NCBI GenBank assembly: GCA_018242185.1
Contig: JAFECK010000015.1
Location: 1 to 34,032, forward strand
Source: Pseudomonadota bacterium
Lineage (GTDB): Bacteria > Pseudomonadota > Alphaproteobacteria > Rickettsiales > Midichloriaceae
Direction of reading: 5' to 3'
Length of the DNA: 34,032 bases
A program made the position numbers and the translations under genes. This document shows positions 1 to 8,331 of this stretch, piece by piece. Position 1 is the first letter of the stretch. The number at the start of each line of letters is the position of its first letter. The notes under the pieces were generated by a model. The model made no database searches. It was not told where the DNA came from and saw only the letters and a program-made list of their open reading frames with translations.

Positions 1-137
1 GTTCCTCAAATGAGAACAGCAGTGGGCGTAGGCCACACCATGACATTTTTTTGGAGTTTATACGACAACCATCAGAATTGCATCATTTCCCAACGGCAAT
101 TACTTAATACAAATTTAACTCCATGAAATGACCATGG
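1..137 (+). repeat. Degenerate copy of the MITE-like repeat (copy A)
   Basis: Positions 41-115 are identical over 75 bases to 12233-12307. The right end (116-137) aligns with the right end of that copy at about two thirds of positions and finishes in ACCATGG where the other has ACCCTGG. The left end is more diverged: it keeps AGTGG and a CCT...GAG skeleton but not the exact terminal box. The 10-base spacer before TGACAT is in the opposite orientation to the other copies. The window starts inside or at the edge of this copy, so its true left end may be missing. No coding function is claimed. Confidence 0.8.
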
Positions 138-334
138 TTGGCCATCTATAATCTTCAGCCCAAATAACACAATATGTTATGGACCATATACTTATAATAA
201 ACACCGTTATAATAGTAGTGGAACTAGCCTTAATACATACTAACTCCGGGATCTGTCGAGCCGCATTGCGACCTTGCTTATTACGTAGCAAAGTATTATC
301 ATCTGACCAGCTTAAATGAGAATATGGAGATTAC
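138..334. other. Intergenic leader of the dsbA-like gene
   Basis: AT-rich non-coding stretch. It contains two TATAAT hexamers (193-198 and 208-213) that could serve as -10 boxes for the gene at 335, but neither has a convincing -35 at 16-18 bases. A GGAG ribosome-binding site lies about 7 bases before the ATG at 335. Nothing else recognised. Confidence 0.4.
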
Positions 335-1159
335 ATGGAACGCCAAACCAATAAAGTTATTCTGATTAGCCTATTTATAGGGTTAGCACTATTTGCTAGC
401 TTTTTGTATTTTGCCAGCTCATACCAACCCTCTTATGCGGCAGACGAACAAGAAGAAACAAAAGAGGGCGTCAAGGCAGAAGATCAAAATGTGTCAAAAC
501 ATGGTGATGATGGTAAAGATGAAGATTATAAAAAACATGATGGTAAAGACCATCATAAGCACAAACACGATGATAGAATTACGATAACCACATATGAGCC
601 AGTGGAGAAGGTTTTGCCTGAAATAGCACGATCTGAATTACCAAAGGATTTAGTGGTTGGCAAAACAGATGCGCCAGTTACTGTTATAGAATATTCCTCG
701 TTAGCCTGCCCGCATTGCGCCGTTTTTCACCAGAAAATTTATCCGCGCATAAAGCTGAACTTTATAGATACAGGTATCGTTAGATACATATACCGTGATT
801 TTCCAACTAATCCTGCATCATTGGCTGCTTCCATGATGTCTATATGCTCCGGAGATAAGCGAGAAGTTTTACTTAATGCTTTCTTTGAGACGCAAACTTT
901 GTGGGCCTACACTCCAAATTTCCGACAAAGCCTGGCTAATGTAGCCGCTCTTGGCTCCATAGAGGGTTTGGATAAATGCATGAGTGATCAAGCACTGCAA
1001 GACCAAGTGTTGCGTAAGGCTTATGTGGCAAGCAGTGAATACGGAGTTGTTGCCACGCCGATGTTCTTCGTCAATGGCCGCTCTATAGAAGTACCAAGCT
1101 CCTATGATGAGTGGACAACGATCTTGAAAGAAGCGCAAGCTGCTGCACCCACCCACTAA
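335..1159 (+). CDS. DsbA-family thiol:disulfide oxidoreductase, membrane-anchored
   Basis: Predicted to act in the periplasm, forming or shuffling disulfide bonds in exported proteins. Residues 8-29 form one hydrophobic segment (uncleaved anchor or signal). Residues about 37-81 are a very polar linker ending in an HHKHKHDD run. The thioredoxin-like part follows: active site CPHC at 125-128 in SLACPHCAVF, and the cis-proline motif VATPMFF with Pro242. Two further cysteines (171, 215) resemble the second pair of alphaproteobacterial DsbA proteins. The catalytic part has normal DsbA length; the charged linker makes the protein unusually long. The ATG has GGAG just upstream. It stands alone, with a separate promoter before the next gene. 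Substrates are unknown; envelope and T4SS components are plausible (inference). Confidence 0.9.
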   Translation: MERQTNKVILISLFIGLALFASFLYFASSYQPSYAADEQEETKEGVKAEDQNVSKHGDDGKDEDYKKHDGKDHHKHKHDDRITITTYEPVEKVLPEIARSELPKDLVVGKTDAPVTVIEYSSLACPHCAVFHQKIYPRIKLNFIDTGIVRYIYRDFPTNPASLAASMMSICSGDKREVLLNAFFETQTLWAYTPNFRQSLANVAALGSIEGLDKCMSDQALQDQVLRKAYVASSEYGVVATPMFFVNGRSIEVPSSYDEWTTILKEAQAAAPTH

Positions 1160-1311
1160 AGAAGCTTTTATAGACATTGCCTGCTAATCAAGGCATTTAG
1201 CCTATCTAATCTTCATGCTGCAAACACAACATCAATTTAAAACTAACCCACTTGCATATTAATTTTTTTTTAATATATTTAAGCCGTGTAATGCGAAACT
1301 TGAGCTTAGCA

Positions 1312-1340
1312 TTGATTTGACTATCAAGGAAAATTATGAT
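1312..1340 (+). promoter_or_regulatory. Candidate sigma-70 promoter for the small gene at 1385
   Basis: TTGATT (1312-1317) and TATGAT (1335-1340) are separated by exactly 17 bases, a good match to vegetative -35 and -10 boxes. Initiation near 1347 would give a leader of about 38 bases. Seen by eye only. Confidence 0.45.
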
Positions 1341-1384
1341 AGCATGACGATCAAATTACATATTAATGGCTAATAGTAATTATT

Positions 1385-1585
1385 ATGATAGCTAATACCG
1401 ATTATAAAAGAGAACTTGCAGAATTGAGGCTTCAGAAAGAGACGCTTTCAAGAGAGATGTACGATCTGATGGACCGGCACATCGTTGATGCTGTTGCCGT
1501 AAGAATACTAAAAAACCGCACTTCAGCCCTTGAAGAGCGCATACACTTAATCTCTAGCAAAGTTTTTGATGACATTATAGCATAA
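1385..1585 (+). CDS. Small helical protein, DUF465/YdcH-like (66 aa)
   Basis: A 66-residue, highly charged, predicted all-helical protein. The repeated hydrophobic spacing in LRLQKETLSREMYDLMDRH and in the second helix (ALEERIHLI) gives a two-helix hairpin layout resembling the DUF465 (YdcH) family of small alphaproteobacterial proteins, whose function is not established. There is no signal peptide, cysteine or enzyme motif. No strong ribosome-binding site precedes the ATG at 1385, but a good promoter lies at 1312-1340 and no longer in-frame start exists nearby. It converges on comF. The family call rests on pattern only; it could be an unrelated small coiled coil. Confidence 0.6.
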   Translation: MIANTDYKRELAELRLQKETLSREMYDLMDRHIVDAVAVRILKNRTSALEERIHLISSKVFDDIIA

Positions 1586-1646
1586 GGCACCACGGCACCG
1601 TTCTCGTTGCGCTGGATGGCGCGCTACGCAGGCTTGATGTTCACAT

Positions 1647-2351
1647 TCAGATATTTCTAGCAAAACATGCTACTTTAACAGGCTTATTTATACCGGTTTG
1701 TAATACGCTCGCACACTCATAAACAGTGGCACCTGTAGTGATCACGTCATCCACTAACATAATACGTTTATTTTGCATTAGCTGTAGTTTGGATCTGTTA
1801 AGCGCAAATGCTCTATCGTTATTTTTTAATCTCTCAAGATAAGGTAGAGAGGTCTGGCTCTGTGTGTCCCTTACTTTCAGCAATCCATTGGCAAGATAAT
1901 TTGCTCCCATTTTACCAGCTATGATTTTTGCCAGTAGTGCGGCCTGATTATACTTGCGTTTGCGTAGCTTTTTAGGATGCATAGGCACGGGCACCACTAT
2001 ATCCGCTTTTATGTCTATAAACTTAACCATCATCACCATAAGCTTAGCAATAACTACCATAACCTGCATATCATCTTCGTATTTCATGCTATGCACCATG
2101 GCTCTGGAAATGTCGTTAAATAGCACAACGCTATGCACCGGGAAAGCGCAACCTGCGCCACCAGGGTTTTCATCTATCTTATTAGCATTGACAACTGGCA
2201 AGCCTAACTCTTCGTAATAAATAAATTCTAACTTTTTCCAACAATCTGGGCATAGCGCCTGACTAGTCATGATTCTACATGCACAAACCGGGCAATACCC
2301 GGGGTATAGTATATTCATGACCGCATCAATAAAACTTCGTATTGTCAACAT
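1647..2351 (-). CDS. comF: ComF-family phosphoribosyltransferase-like protein
   Basis: ComF/GntX family protein, related to competence factor ComFC and assumed to act in the cytoplasm on DNA uptake or nucleotide metabolism; the exact reaction is not established. N-terminal zinc-ribbon cysteines are C20, C23, C34 and C37. A PRTase-type fold follows, with the PRPP-binding loop RIMLVDDVITTGATV at about 196-210 and an upstream DIVVPVPMHPKKLRKRKYNQ segment typical of ComF. The length of 234 residues is normal. AAGGAG lies 6-7 bases before the ATG at 2351. It is the last gene of the minus-strand run that begins at xseB, 33 bases after cpoB. Confidence 0.9.
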   Translation of the reverse strand: MLTIRSFIDAVMNILYPGYCPVCACRIMTSQALCPDCWKKLEFIYYEELGLPVVNANKIDENPGGAGCAFPVHSVVLFNDISRAMVHSMKYEDDMQVMVVIAKLMVMMVKFIDIKADIVVPVPMHPKKLRKRKYNQAALLAKIIAGKMGANYLANGLLKVRDTQSQTSLPYLERLKNNDRAFALNRSKLQLMQNKRIMLVDDVITTGATVYECASVLQTGINKPVKVACFARNI

Positions 2352-2384
2352 GATATCTCCTTCCTTGTTAACCCCTATAGGCGC

Positions 2385-3275
2385 CTATTCACAGCGCAGT
2401 TTCTTTGCTTCGTCAGTAGACTTTTGTAGTATAGTTTTTGATGCATCACTGTGCTCCTTCTGCAGTTTATTGAATGTAACACAAGCTTCCCGCCTCTTAT
2501 CAAGCTTACTCAATGATATCCCAAGTTTCAATAAATTATCAGCCGCTTTCACGCCTTTAGGATCACGTTGATAACCTTTTAAGTATTCAATTACAGCCTT
2601 CTCATAGCTACCTTGAGTGTAGTATATCTCACCAAGCCAGTAGCGCGCGCCACCTACCAATTTATGGTTGGCATAGGTTTTAACGAAATCCTTAAATCCA
2701 TTTTCTGCAGCTATTAAATCCTTATTTTTCAAAGCAGAATATGCTACCTGATAATCCTCTTCAGGAGTGGTTTTCTTTTTAGCATTATTGTCAGCTTTAT
2801 CAACGGGGGCAGCGGCCGCGGCATCAGAACCTTTTGCTGAGTAATCAGCATCTAATTGTTTCTCAATAGAGTTAATGATCTTATCTTTCTCATCATTTTT
2901 TGTCTGATTGCCACGTGCAGCATCATTTATACGCATTTCGATATCTGCAGTAAACTTAAGAAACTTATCATTAAGAGTGGCTACTTCATATTGCAATTGC
3001 TCTATATCACCGCGCATACTCTTCATTTGCTGCGCTAAAGCATCAGCATCTGTGCTTTTACCCGCTGACGCGCTACTCGATGATGCACCATCGGATGAAC
3101 CGCTATAAACCTGGCGTTGCAATGTGTTGAGGTTTTTTTCTAGACGATCTAGTTTAGCAGCAATCGCATTACTACCATCCTCTTCCACCGGAGGTTTATA
3201 TTTTTGCTCTTCGGCGATGGCATTCCCAGCTACAAGCGTTAAGCCAAGTATTATTGCGGTCATCCGCTTCACCAT
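2385..3275 (-). CDS. cpoB: Cell division coordinator CpoB / Tol-Pal protein YbgF
   Basis: Periplasmic partner of the Tol-Pal system that helps coordinate outer-membrane constriction with peptidoglycan synthesis. From the chosen start, a signal peptide (MVKRMTAIILGL...NAIA|EEQ) is followed by a coiled-coil region (LDRLEKNLNTLQRQ and QMKSMRGDIEQLQYEV) that would trimerise. A Ser/Ala-rich linker comes next, then C-terminal TPR-like repeats beginning near TPEEDYQVAYSALKNKDL, the classical YbgF layout. A start at 3287 is also open, but ATG 3275 is preferred: it has GAGGGG four bases upstream, gives a cleaner signal peptide and leaves one base after the nuoF stop. Tight spacing implies translational coupling with nuoF. 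Confidence 0.9.
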   Translation of the reverse strand: MVKRMTAIILGLTLVAGNAIAEEQKYKPPVEEDGSNAIAAKLDRLEKNLNTLQRQVYSGSSDGASSSSASAGKSTDADALAQQMKSMRGDIEQLQYEVATLNDKFLKFTADIEMRINDAARGNQTKNDEKDKIINSIEKQLDADYSAKGSDAAAAAPVDKADNNAKKKTTPEEDYQVAYSALKNKDLIAAENGFKDFVKTYANHKLVGGARYWLGEIYYTQGSYEKAVIEYLKGYQRDPKGVKAADNLLKLGISLSKLDKRREACVTFNKLQKEHSDASKTILQKSTDEAKKLRCE

Positions 3276-3276
3276 A

Positions 3277-4563
3277 TTACCCCTCATTTTTATTTTTCAT
3301 CATTCTTTTTTCTACATCGGCTCTAAAATGCCTCATCAAACCTTGTATAGGCCAGGCTGCTGCATCTCCAAGTGCACAAATCGTGTGTCCTTCAACCTGC
3401 TTGGTTATATTCAACAGTTCATCTATTTCTCCTGGATGAGCATCTCCTTTTACCAGCCTTTTCATTATCCTATACATCCAACCCGTCCCTTCTCTGCAGG
3501 GAGTGCATTGACCACAAGATTCATGCATATAAAAGTGCGATAGCCTTGCTATTGCCGCTATTAAATCGCAGCTTTTGTCCATCACAATAACTCCTGCAGT
3601 GCCAAGACCTGAGCCGACCTCGCGCAGCGCATCAAAATCCATCAGCACGGTATCACAGATATTTTTAGGTAGCATAGGTACAGATGAACCACCGGGGATA
3701 ACGGCAAGCAGGTTATCCCAACCACCTCTAACACCGCCAGCGTGCTTCTCAATTAGCTCTTTCAGAGGAATAGACATAGACTCCTCCACATTACAAGGCT
3801 TATTCACGTGGCCAGAGATACAAAATACCTTAGTGCCAGAGTTATTTGGCCTGCCAAAAGACTTAAACCAGTCCGGTCCACGACGCAATATGTCTGGCAC
3901 TACCGCAATGGTTTCCACATTATTTACTGTTGTGGGGCAGCCCCATAATCCAACTGCTGCAGGGAAAGCTGGAGGTTTTTGCCTTGGCATACCCTTACGT
4001 CCCTCAATACTGTTGAGCAATGCAGTCTCCTCACCGCATATATAAGCGCCCGCACCACGATGTAGGTATATCTCGCAGTCATAGCCAGATTTGCAAGCAT
4101 TCTTGCCAATAAAGCCCGCAGCATAAGCCTCTTCTATAGCTTTTTGCAATACTTCGGCTTCTCTATAAAATTCGCCTCTTATGTATATGTAAACTGCGCT
4201 CGCCCGCATCGCATATGCAGCAATCAAGCAACCTTCAAGTAATTTATGTGGTTCATTACGCAATATATCGCGGTCCTTGCAGGTACCTGGTTCGCTCTCA
4301 TCCGCATTGACAACAAGATAAGACGGCCGGCCATCAGGAGAACTTTTTGGCATGAAGGACCACTTCATACCCGCTGAAAAGCCTGCGCCCCCGCGTCCTC
4401 TCAGACCAGAATCTTTCACTTTATTTATTATACTATCTTGGTCCACAAGCAGAAAAGCTTTGGTGTTATCCCACACGCCTCGCTTTCGAGCACTGGCTAA
4501 ATCTGCACTCTGGTAGCCATACAGGTTGGTAAATATCTTATCTTTATCTTGTAGTTGCTGCAT
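3277..4563 (-). CDS. nuoF: NADH-quinone oxidoreductase subunit F
   Basis: Flavoprotein subunit of respiratory complex I. It binds NADH and FMN, passes electrons to the N3 4Fe-4S cluster, and sits in the cytoplasmic peripheral arm. Visible motifs are the glycine-rich nucleotide loop [13 protein letters not shown] near the N terminus, then [18 protein letters not shown]. The cluster ligands are in [15 protein letters not shown] with a fourth cysteine in HTICALGD. About 428 residues, normal for NuoF. A GTG at 4569 is also in frame; ATG 4563 is preferred because GGGTG lies just before it. It lies in the xseB-to-comF run and not with the other nuo genes, as is common in Rickettsiales. Confidence 0.97.
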   Translation of the reverse strand: MQQLQDKDKIFTNLYGYQSADLASARKRGVWDNTKAFLLVDQDSIINKVKDSGLRGRGGAGFSAGMKWSFMPKSSPDGRPSYLVVNADESEPGTCKDRDILRNEPHKLLEGCLIAAYAMRASAVYIYIRGEFYREAEVLQKAIEEAYAAGFIGKNACKSGYDCEIYLHRGAGAYICGEETALLNSIEGRKGMPRQKPPAFPAAVGLWGCPTTVNNVETIAVVPDILRRGPDWFKSFGRPNNSGTKVFCISGHVNKPCNVEESMSIPLKELIEKHAGGVRGGWDNLLAVIPGGSSVPMLPKNICDTVLMDFDALREVGSGLGTAGVIVMDKSCDLIAAIARLSHFYMHESCGQCTPCREGTGWMYRIMKRLVKGDAHPGEIDELLNITKQVEGHTICALGDAAAWPIQGLMRHFRADVEKRMMKNKNEG

Positions 4564-4642
4564 ATGCACCCGTTTAGTTACATCTTATGTAAAGATATCG
4601 TAGTTGCTAGTGGAAGTATAGCGAAAAAGGAGAAAGTTCGTG

Positions 4643-5293
4643 TTATGAGCTATGATGAGCACATAACAATGCCACAAGCACCGCTACTGGAGCCAAGCCG
4701 TCTATTCTATCTAAAATCCCGCCGTGCCCCGGTATTAAGTTACCACTGTCCTTCACACCAAAATGCCTTTTCATCCACGATTCAAAGAAGTCACCTATTT
4801 GAGCTATTATAGCCATTAATGGCGCGGTCATCATCAAATAATAACTCACCGGTATTGGCATTGTTAAATATAATAAATACGAAGTAACTAATGCGAATAC
4901 CATGCCGCCAAATAGCCCAGTCCAGCTTTTTTTAGGGCTGATACTTGGGTATATTTTAGGCCCACCAAGTAAGCTGCCCACTAAGTATGCTCCGATGTCC
5001 GTGGCCCAGACCACGCAGCACACCCATAGGAGAAGGTAAAAATCCACTGCTCTTAAGGTAATCAGTGCCATACAGGTTCCTACCACATATATAACCTCAC
5101 CCACATACCACCAGATATTCGGCTTTAGGCGCACCATATTGCGCCATTCATGGCTCATCAGCAAAGCGCATAATAGGACTGCAAGATTAAAATATAGCCC
5201 TCCCGTATACATAAGCAGCAATACTATTGGTAATAAGGCTATGGTAGACACCGTGCGTTTTACAAATCCTGGTAAGGTTCGGTTATTTCCCAT
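4643..5293 (-). CDS. cdsA: Phosphatidate cytidylyltransferase (CDP-diglyceride synthase)
   Basis: Integral inner-membrane enzyme that converts phosphatidic acid and CTP to CDP-diacylglycerol, the precursor of bacterial phospholipids. At 216 residues it is shorter than E. coli CdsA (about 285) but typical of compact rickettsial versions. Several hydrophobic segments run from TVSTIALLPIVLLLMYTGG onward. The family signature is complete near the C terminus: SWMKRHFGVKDSGN followed by LIPGHGGILDRIDG. The start codon overlaps the end of uppS (shared ATGGGAAATAA), so the two are probably translationally coupled. The 79 bases to nuoF are the largest gap in this gene run. Confidence 0.95.
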   Translation of the reverse strand: MGNNRTLPGFVKRTVSTIALLPIVLLLMYTGGLYFNLAVLLCALLMSHEWRNMVRLKPNIWWYVGEVIYVVGTCMALITLRAVDFYLLLWVCCVVWATDIGAYLVGSLLGGPKIYPSISPKKSWTGLFGGMVFALVTSYLLYLTMPIPVSYYLMMTAPLMAIIAQIGDFFESWMKRHFGVKDSGNLIPGHGGILDRIDGLAPVAVLVALLCAHHSS

Positions 5294-5984
5294 ATCTTCT
5301 CTCTCTTTTCATATATTCTGCAATTGCCTGTTCTAGGTCTTGTTCATCAAAGTCTGGCCAAGCTTTCTCAGCGAAGTATAGCTCAGCGTACGCTAATTGC
5401 CATAACAAGAAATTGCTAATTCTTTTCTCGCCACTGGTTCTTATCAGCAGATCAGGATCTGGTATGCCAAGCTCATTGGTTTGTATATACTGATCAAACT
5501 CCTCTAACTTGGTGTTTGTTGGTGATTTTCCATGTCGCACGTGATCGCTTACCATAGCTAATGCTGCTGCTCTTATTTCGTCTCTGCCACCATAGCTTAT
5601 CGCCATTATCAACGTAAATTGATTATGAGCAGACCGCGCTTCCAAGGTACGCATCATAGAAACTATATCTGTAGGTAATTTATCATGTTTGCCGATAAAG
5701 AGTAACCGCACACCTTCCTGGACTAACTTTGGAGCCTTGTCTTTCAAATATTCTCGTAGCAGGTCCATCAAAGTTGCTACTTCAGCTTGTGGACGGTCCC
5801 AATTCTCCGAGGAGAAAGCGTATAGAGTTAGATATGGTATTCCGAGCTTTTTACAATGGCGGCATACTTTTTCTGCAGCTTCTGCCCCGGCCCTATGTCC
5901 CATGGCTTTGAGCAAGTTTCTTCGAGCAGCCCAACGGCCGTTGCCATCCATAATGATTGCGATATGTTTTGGAGTTTTTTGCAT
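5283..5984 (-). CDS. uppS: Undecaprenyl diphosphate synthase (isoprenyl transferase)
   Basis: Cis-prenyltransferase that extends farnesyl diphosphate with isopentenyl units to C55-PP, the lipid carrier for peptidoglycan and surface glycans. Visible motifs are HIAIIMDGNGRWA with the catalytic Asp, the HRAG segment, LYAFSSENW, and the C-terminal DPDLLIRTSGEKRISNF with the substrate-binding arginines. The call uses ATG 5984 (233 aa); an in-frame TTG at 5999 would add five residues, and neither has a strong ribosome-binding site. It follows xseB by about 20 bases and overlaps cdsA. Together with murG at 10531 it indicates that some lipid-linked glycan or peptidoglycan synthesis is retained. Confidence 0.96.
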   Translation of the reverse strand: MQKTPKHIAIIMDGNGRWAARRNLLKAMGHRAGAEAAEKVCRHCKKLGIPYLTLYAFSSENWDRPQAEVATLMDLLREYLKDKAPKLVQEGVRLLFIGKHDKLPTDIVSMMRTLEARSAHNQFTLIMAISYGGRDEIRAAALAMVSDHVRHGKSPTNTKLEEFDQYIQTNELGIPDPDLLIRTSGEKRISNFLLWQLAYAELYFAEKAWPDFDEQDLEQAIAEYMKRERRYGK

Positions 5985-6004
5985 ATTAAATTCGTTCAAA
6001 CAGT

Positions 6005-6265
6005 CTATAGCTCTCCCATCTCTGATGTGGATAATGCGCCGCCCTCAGGGCTTGTTATGATCTGTTCAACTTTTAACTTAGCAGCTTGTAGCTTATTGTC
6101 ACAATGGTTCTTGAGTTGTTGACCTCTGGTGTAGTAAGCCATAGCTGCTTCTAACTCAACATTACCATTTTCCAACGCCTTCACTATGCTCTCCAACTCC
6201 TGCAAAGCTTGTTCAAAGCTTAGCTCTTGTACCGGCGTGCGTTTTTCTATTTCTACTATACTCAT
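6005..6265 (-). CDS. xseB: Exodeoxyribonuclease VII small subunit
   Basis: Small helical subunit that assembles along XseA to form exonuclease VII, which degrades single-stranded DNA. The 86-residue protein carries the family pattern SFEQALQELESIVKALENG followed by a YYTRGQQLKNHC-type second helix, the usual two-helix hairpin. The ATG at 6265 has AGAGG about eight bases upstream. It is the first gene of the minus-strand run toward comF; its promoter should lie in 6266-6421, shared with the divergent plus-strand run. xseA is not in this window. Confidence 0.93.
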   Translation of the reverse strand: MSIVEIEKRTPVQELSFEQALQELESIVKALENGNVELEAAMAYYTRGQQLKNHCDNKLQAAKLKVEQIITSPEGGALSTSEMGEL

Positions 6266-6305
6266 AATTGAAACCTCTTTTTTATTGTGCTATCCTGGCC
6301 CAAGG

Positions 6306-6364
6306 GAAGGCGAAAGACGAGTTGTTTGGATTGATTCCAGCCCGCAACTGGGTCTTTCCTCTTC
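6306..6364 (+). other. Long imperfect hairpin between divergent operons
   Basis: GAAG (6306-6309), GAAAGAC (6312-6318) and AGTTG (6320-6324) pair in order with CAACT (6345-6349), GTCTTTC (6352-6358) and CTTC (6361-6364), leaving a loop of about 20 bases. A 16-pair interrupted stem in the gap between xseB and the NDUFS4-like gene could be a protein-binding site, a structured leader, a small RNA or a palindromic repeat unit. It has no T-run, so a classical terminator is unlikely. Confidence 0.5.
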
Positions 6365-6421
6365 ATTGGTTTGTGGTGGTACTATAGCACTATAATTACT
6401 AATTCGGGTAGTAGTAAAAAT

Positions 6422-6718
6422 ATGACGGCGAGAATATATCAACCATCTAAGAGCGCAACCCAATCTGGTAAAGCCAACACTGGTGTGTGGTTACTTGAGT
6501 TTGTTGCGGACACCCCTTACAGTGTTGAGCCACTTATGGGGTGGACAGCAGAGCGTGATACCGTAAGTTCTCAGGTTAAGCTTAAGTTTAGCGATGTGGA
6601 AAGCGCTGTCAGATATGCTCAAAGCATTGGATTAGAGTACGAAGTTGTGACGCGTGAAAAAAGCCTGCCGTCGAAGGTTAAGTCTTATTCGGCCAATTTT
6701 AAATATAAGAAATACTAG
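6422..6718 (+). CDS. NDUFS4-like complex I accessory protein
   Basis: Belongs by pattern to the ETC complex I NDUFS4-like family, homologues of the mitochondrial 18-kDa accessory subunit that stabilises the NADH-binding module. The protein (98 aa) shows the expected WLLEFVADTPYSVEPLMGWTA stretch, then an SQVKLKFSDVESAVRYAQ segment and a C-terminal basic tail. The start at ATG 6422 keeps conserved MTARIYQPSKSATQSG at the N terminus; an upstream TTG is also open. A TATAAT at 6391-6396 may drive the run. The nuoC gene follows almost directly, which supports a complex I role. Confidence 0.85.
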   Translation: MTARIYQPSKSATQSGKANTGVWLLEFVADTPYSVEPLMGWTAERDTVSSQVKLKFSDVESAVRYAQSIGLEYEVVTREKSLPSKVKSYSANFKYKKY

Positions 6719-6733
6719 TTGAGAGGTAATGCA

Positions 6734-7360
6734 GTGAATAATAATTACTTAAGCGACATGCACTCCAAGCTGTTAGCGTTAAAGGAGTTTATACTAAAAT
6801 CATCATGTAAAGAACACATACAAGAAGCGGTTCTGGCGCATAATGAATTAACGCTTATAGTTACTACTAGCGCAATCAAAAAAGTCGCACTGTTCTTACG
6901 GGATAACAGTAAGTGTCGTTTCCAAATTTTAGTGTGTGTGTGTGGTGCTGATTATCCAGAGCGAGAGAATAGATTTGATGTAGTATATAATTTCCTGAGT
7001 TTGAGCCACAATCAGCGCATTAGGGTGAAGGTGCAAACTGATGCTGAAACTGCAGTGCCAACTCTGTGTGAAGTGTATAGCTCGGCTGGTTGGTATGAGC
7101 GTGAAACCTTTGATATGTACGGCGTTACCTTTTCTAAGCACGAAGATATGCGTCGCATTCTTACAGACTACAACTTTGAGGGATATCCACTGCGCAAAGA
7201 TTTTCCGTTAACCGGTTATGTGGAAGTGCGTTACGATGTAGCACAAGAGAAGGTAGTTTATGAGCCTGTACAACTGCAGCAGGCTTTTAGGAATTTCGAT
7301 GCGGTGAGTCCATGGGAAGGCATAGATTACGTCTTACCTGGTGATGAGAAAGCTAGTTAA
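6734..7360 (+). CDS. nuoC: NADH-quinone oxidoreductase subunit C
   Basis: The 30-kDa complex I subunit of the connecting module in the peripheral arm. Recognisable by the family signature [20 protein letters not shown], then [18 protein letters not shown], and the C-terminal [14 protein letters not shown] with SPWEG. GTG 6734 is chosen because GAGAGG lies seven bases upstream; TTG 6719 is open but overlaps the previous stop region. About 208 residues, typical. It sits between the NDUFS4-like gene and ubiA. nuoA, B and D are not adjacent, so the complex I cluster is split in this genome. Confidence 0.95.
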   Translation: MNNNYLSDMHSKLLALKEFILKSSCKEHIQEAVLAHNELTLIVTTSAIKKVALFLRDNSKCRFQILVCVCGADYPERENRFDVVYNFLSLSHNQRIRVKVQTDAETAVPTLCEVYSSAGWYERETFDMYGVTFSKHEDMRRILTDYNFEGYPLRKDFPLTGYVEVRYDVAQEKVVYEPVQLQQAFRNFDAVSPWEGIDYVLPGDEKAS

Positions 7361-7375
7361 TCAATTTTTTTAATT

Positions 7376-8296
7376 ATGGATCTCTACACAAAACTCCCCT
7401 TTGAAGTTCGTCAAACGATCACCGAGATGCGTGCTGTAGTAGAGACGCTAAAAAAAGGCCCATATTGGCGGCTAATCCGGGGCGATAAGCCTATCGGATG
7501 GCAAATGCTTGCAATACCCATTCTTTGGAGCGTAGTGCTCGCTGCTAATAATGTCATTCAGGCGTTGTGGTGGTCGTGTTTTTTCACTTTCGCCGCATTT
7601 ATCATGCGTAGTGCAGGCTGTATTATTAATGATATGGCGGATCGCAACATAGATAATCAGGTGCACAGAACCACAGCTCGGCCACTTGCCTCTGGCGAAC
7701 TCACCGGCCAACAAGCTTTTAGGGCGCTGCTAATGCTATTAATGATTGCACTCGTGATGTTGTTATTTTTACCCTCGGCAGCTGCTACAATCGCCGTAGC
7801 GAGTATAATACCGATCTCTGTTTACCCGTTTATGAAGCGCTTTACTAACTACCCACAGATTTTTCTGGGTTTAACCTTTAACCTAGGAATATTCGTTGCT
7901 TGGTTGACTTTGCAGCCTAGGTTGGCATATGTACCTATTTTCTTATACCTGTGCGCAGCTGCTTGGCAAGTAGCTTATGACACCATCTATGCTCATCAGG
8001 ATAAAAAAGATGATATGCGCCTAGGACTGGGATCTATGGCTATTGTATGGGATGAGAAAACTAAGGACATGATATGGAGAATTTACTTAAGTATAGTTGT
8101 GGCGCTGAGCATGCTTGGCTTTAGTTACAACCTCGGAGTCCTCTTCTATCCACTTTTGCTTCTTGGATTATATCAACTGAATTGGCAAGTGGAGACGTTG
8201 GATATTAATGATAGTGAGAATTGCCACCGTCGTTTTGTCTCTAATCTGGACTTCGGCTTAATTATATTAGCAGCATTTATTCTTGGCAGGCTTTAG
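7376..8296 (+). CDS. ubiA: 4-hydroxybenzoate polyprenyltransferase
   Basis: Integral membrane prenyltransferase that attaches the polyprenyl tail to 4-hydroxybenzoate in ubiquinone synthesis. Both Mg-diphosphate motifs are present: INDMADRNID at about 84-93 and YDTIYAHQDKKDD in the second half. Multiple hydrophobic helices lie between and after them. The length of 306 residues includes an N-terminal extension of some 25-30 residues before WRLIRGDKPIGW. The start at ATG 7376 lies 15 bases after nuoC with no clear ribosome-binding site, so coupling with nuoC is likely. Placing ubiquinone synthesis beside complex I genes is functionally sensible. Confidence 0.95.
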   Translation: MDLYTKLPFEVRQTITEMRAVVETLKKGPYWRLIRGDKPIGWQMLAIPILWSVVLAANNVIQALWWSCFFTFAAFIMRSAGCIINDMADRNIDNQVHRTTARPLASGELTGQQAFRALLMLLMIALVMLLFLPSAAATIAVASIIPISVYPFMKRFTNYPQIFLGLTFNLGIFVAWLTLQPRLAYVPIFLYLCAAAWQVAYDTIYAHQDKKDDMRLGLGSMAIVWDEKTKDMIWRIYLSIVVALSMLGFSYNLGVLFYPLLLLGLYQLNWQVETLDINDSENCHRRFVSNLDFGLIILAAFILGRL

Positions 8297-8331
8297 GTGG
8301 CCTCGACCCCATAAGTGCTAACACTGCATTG

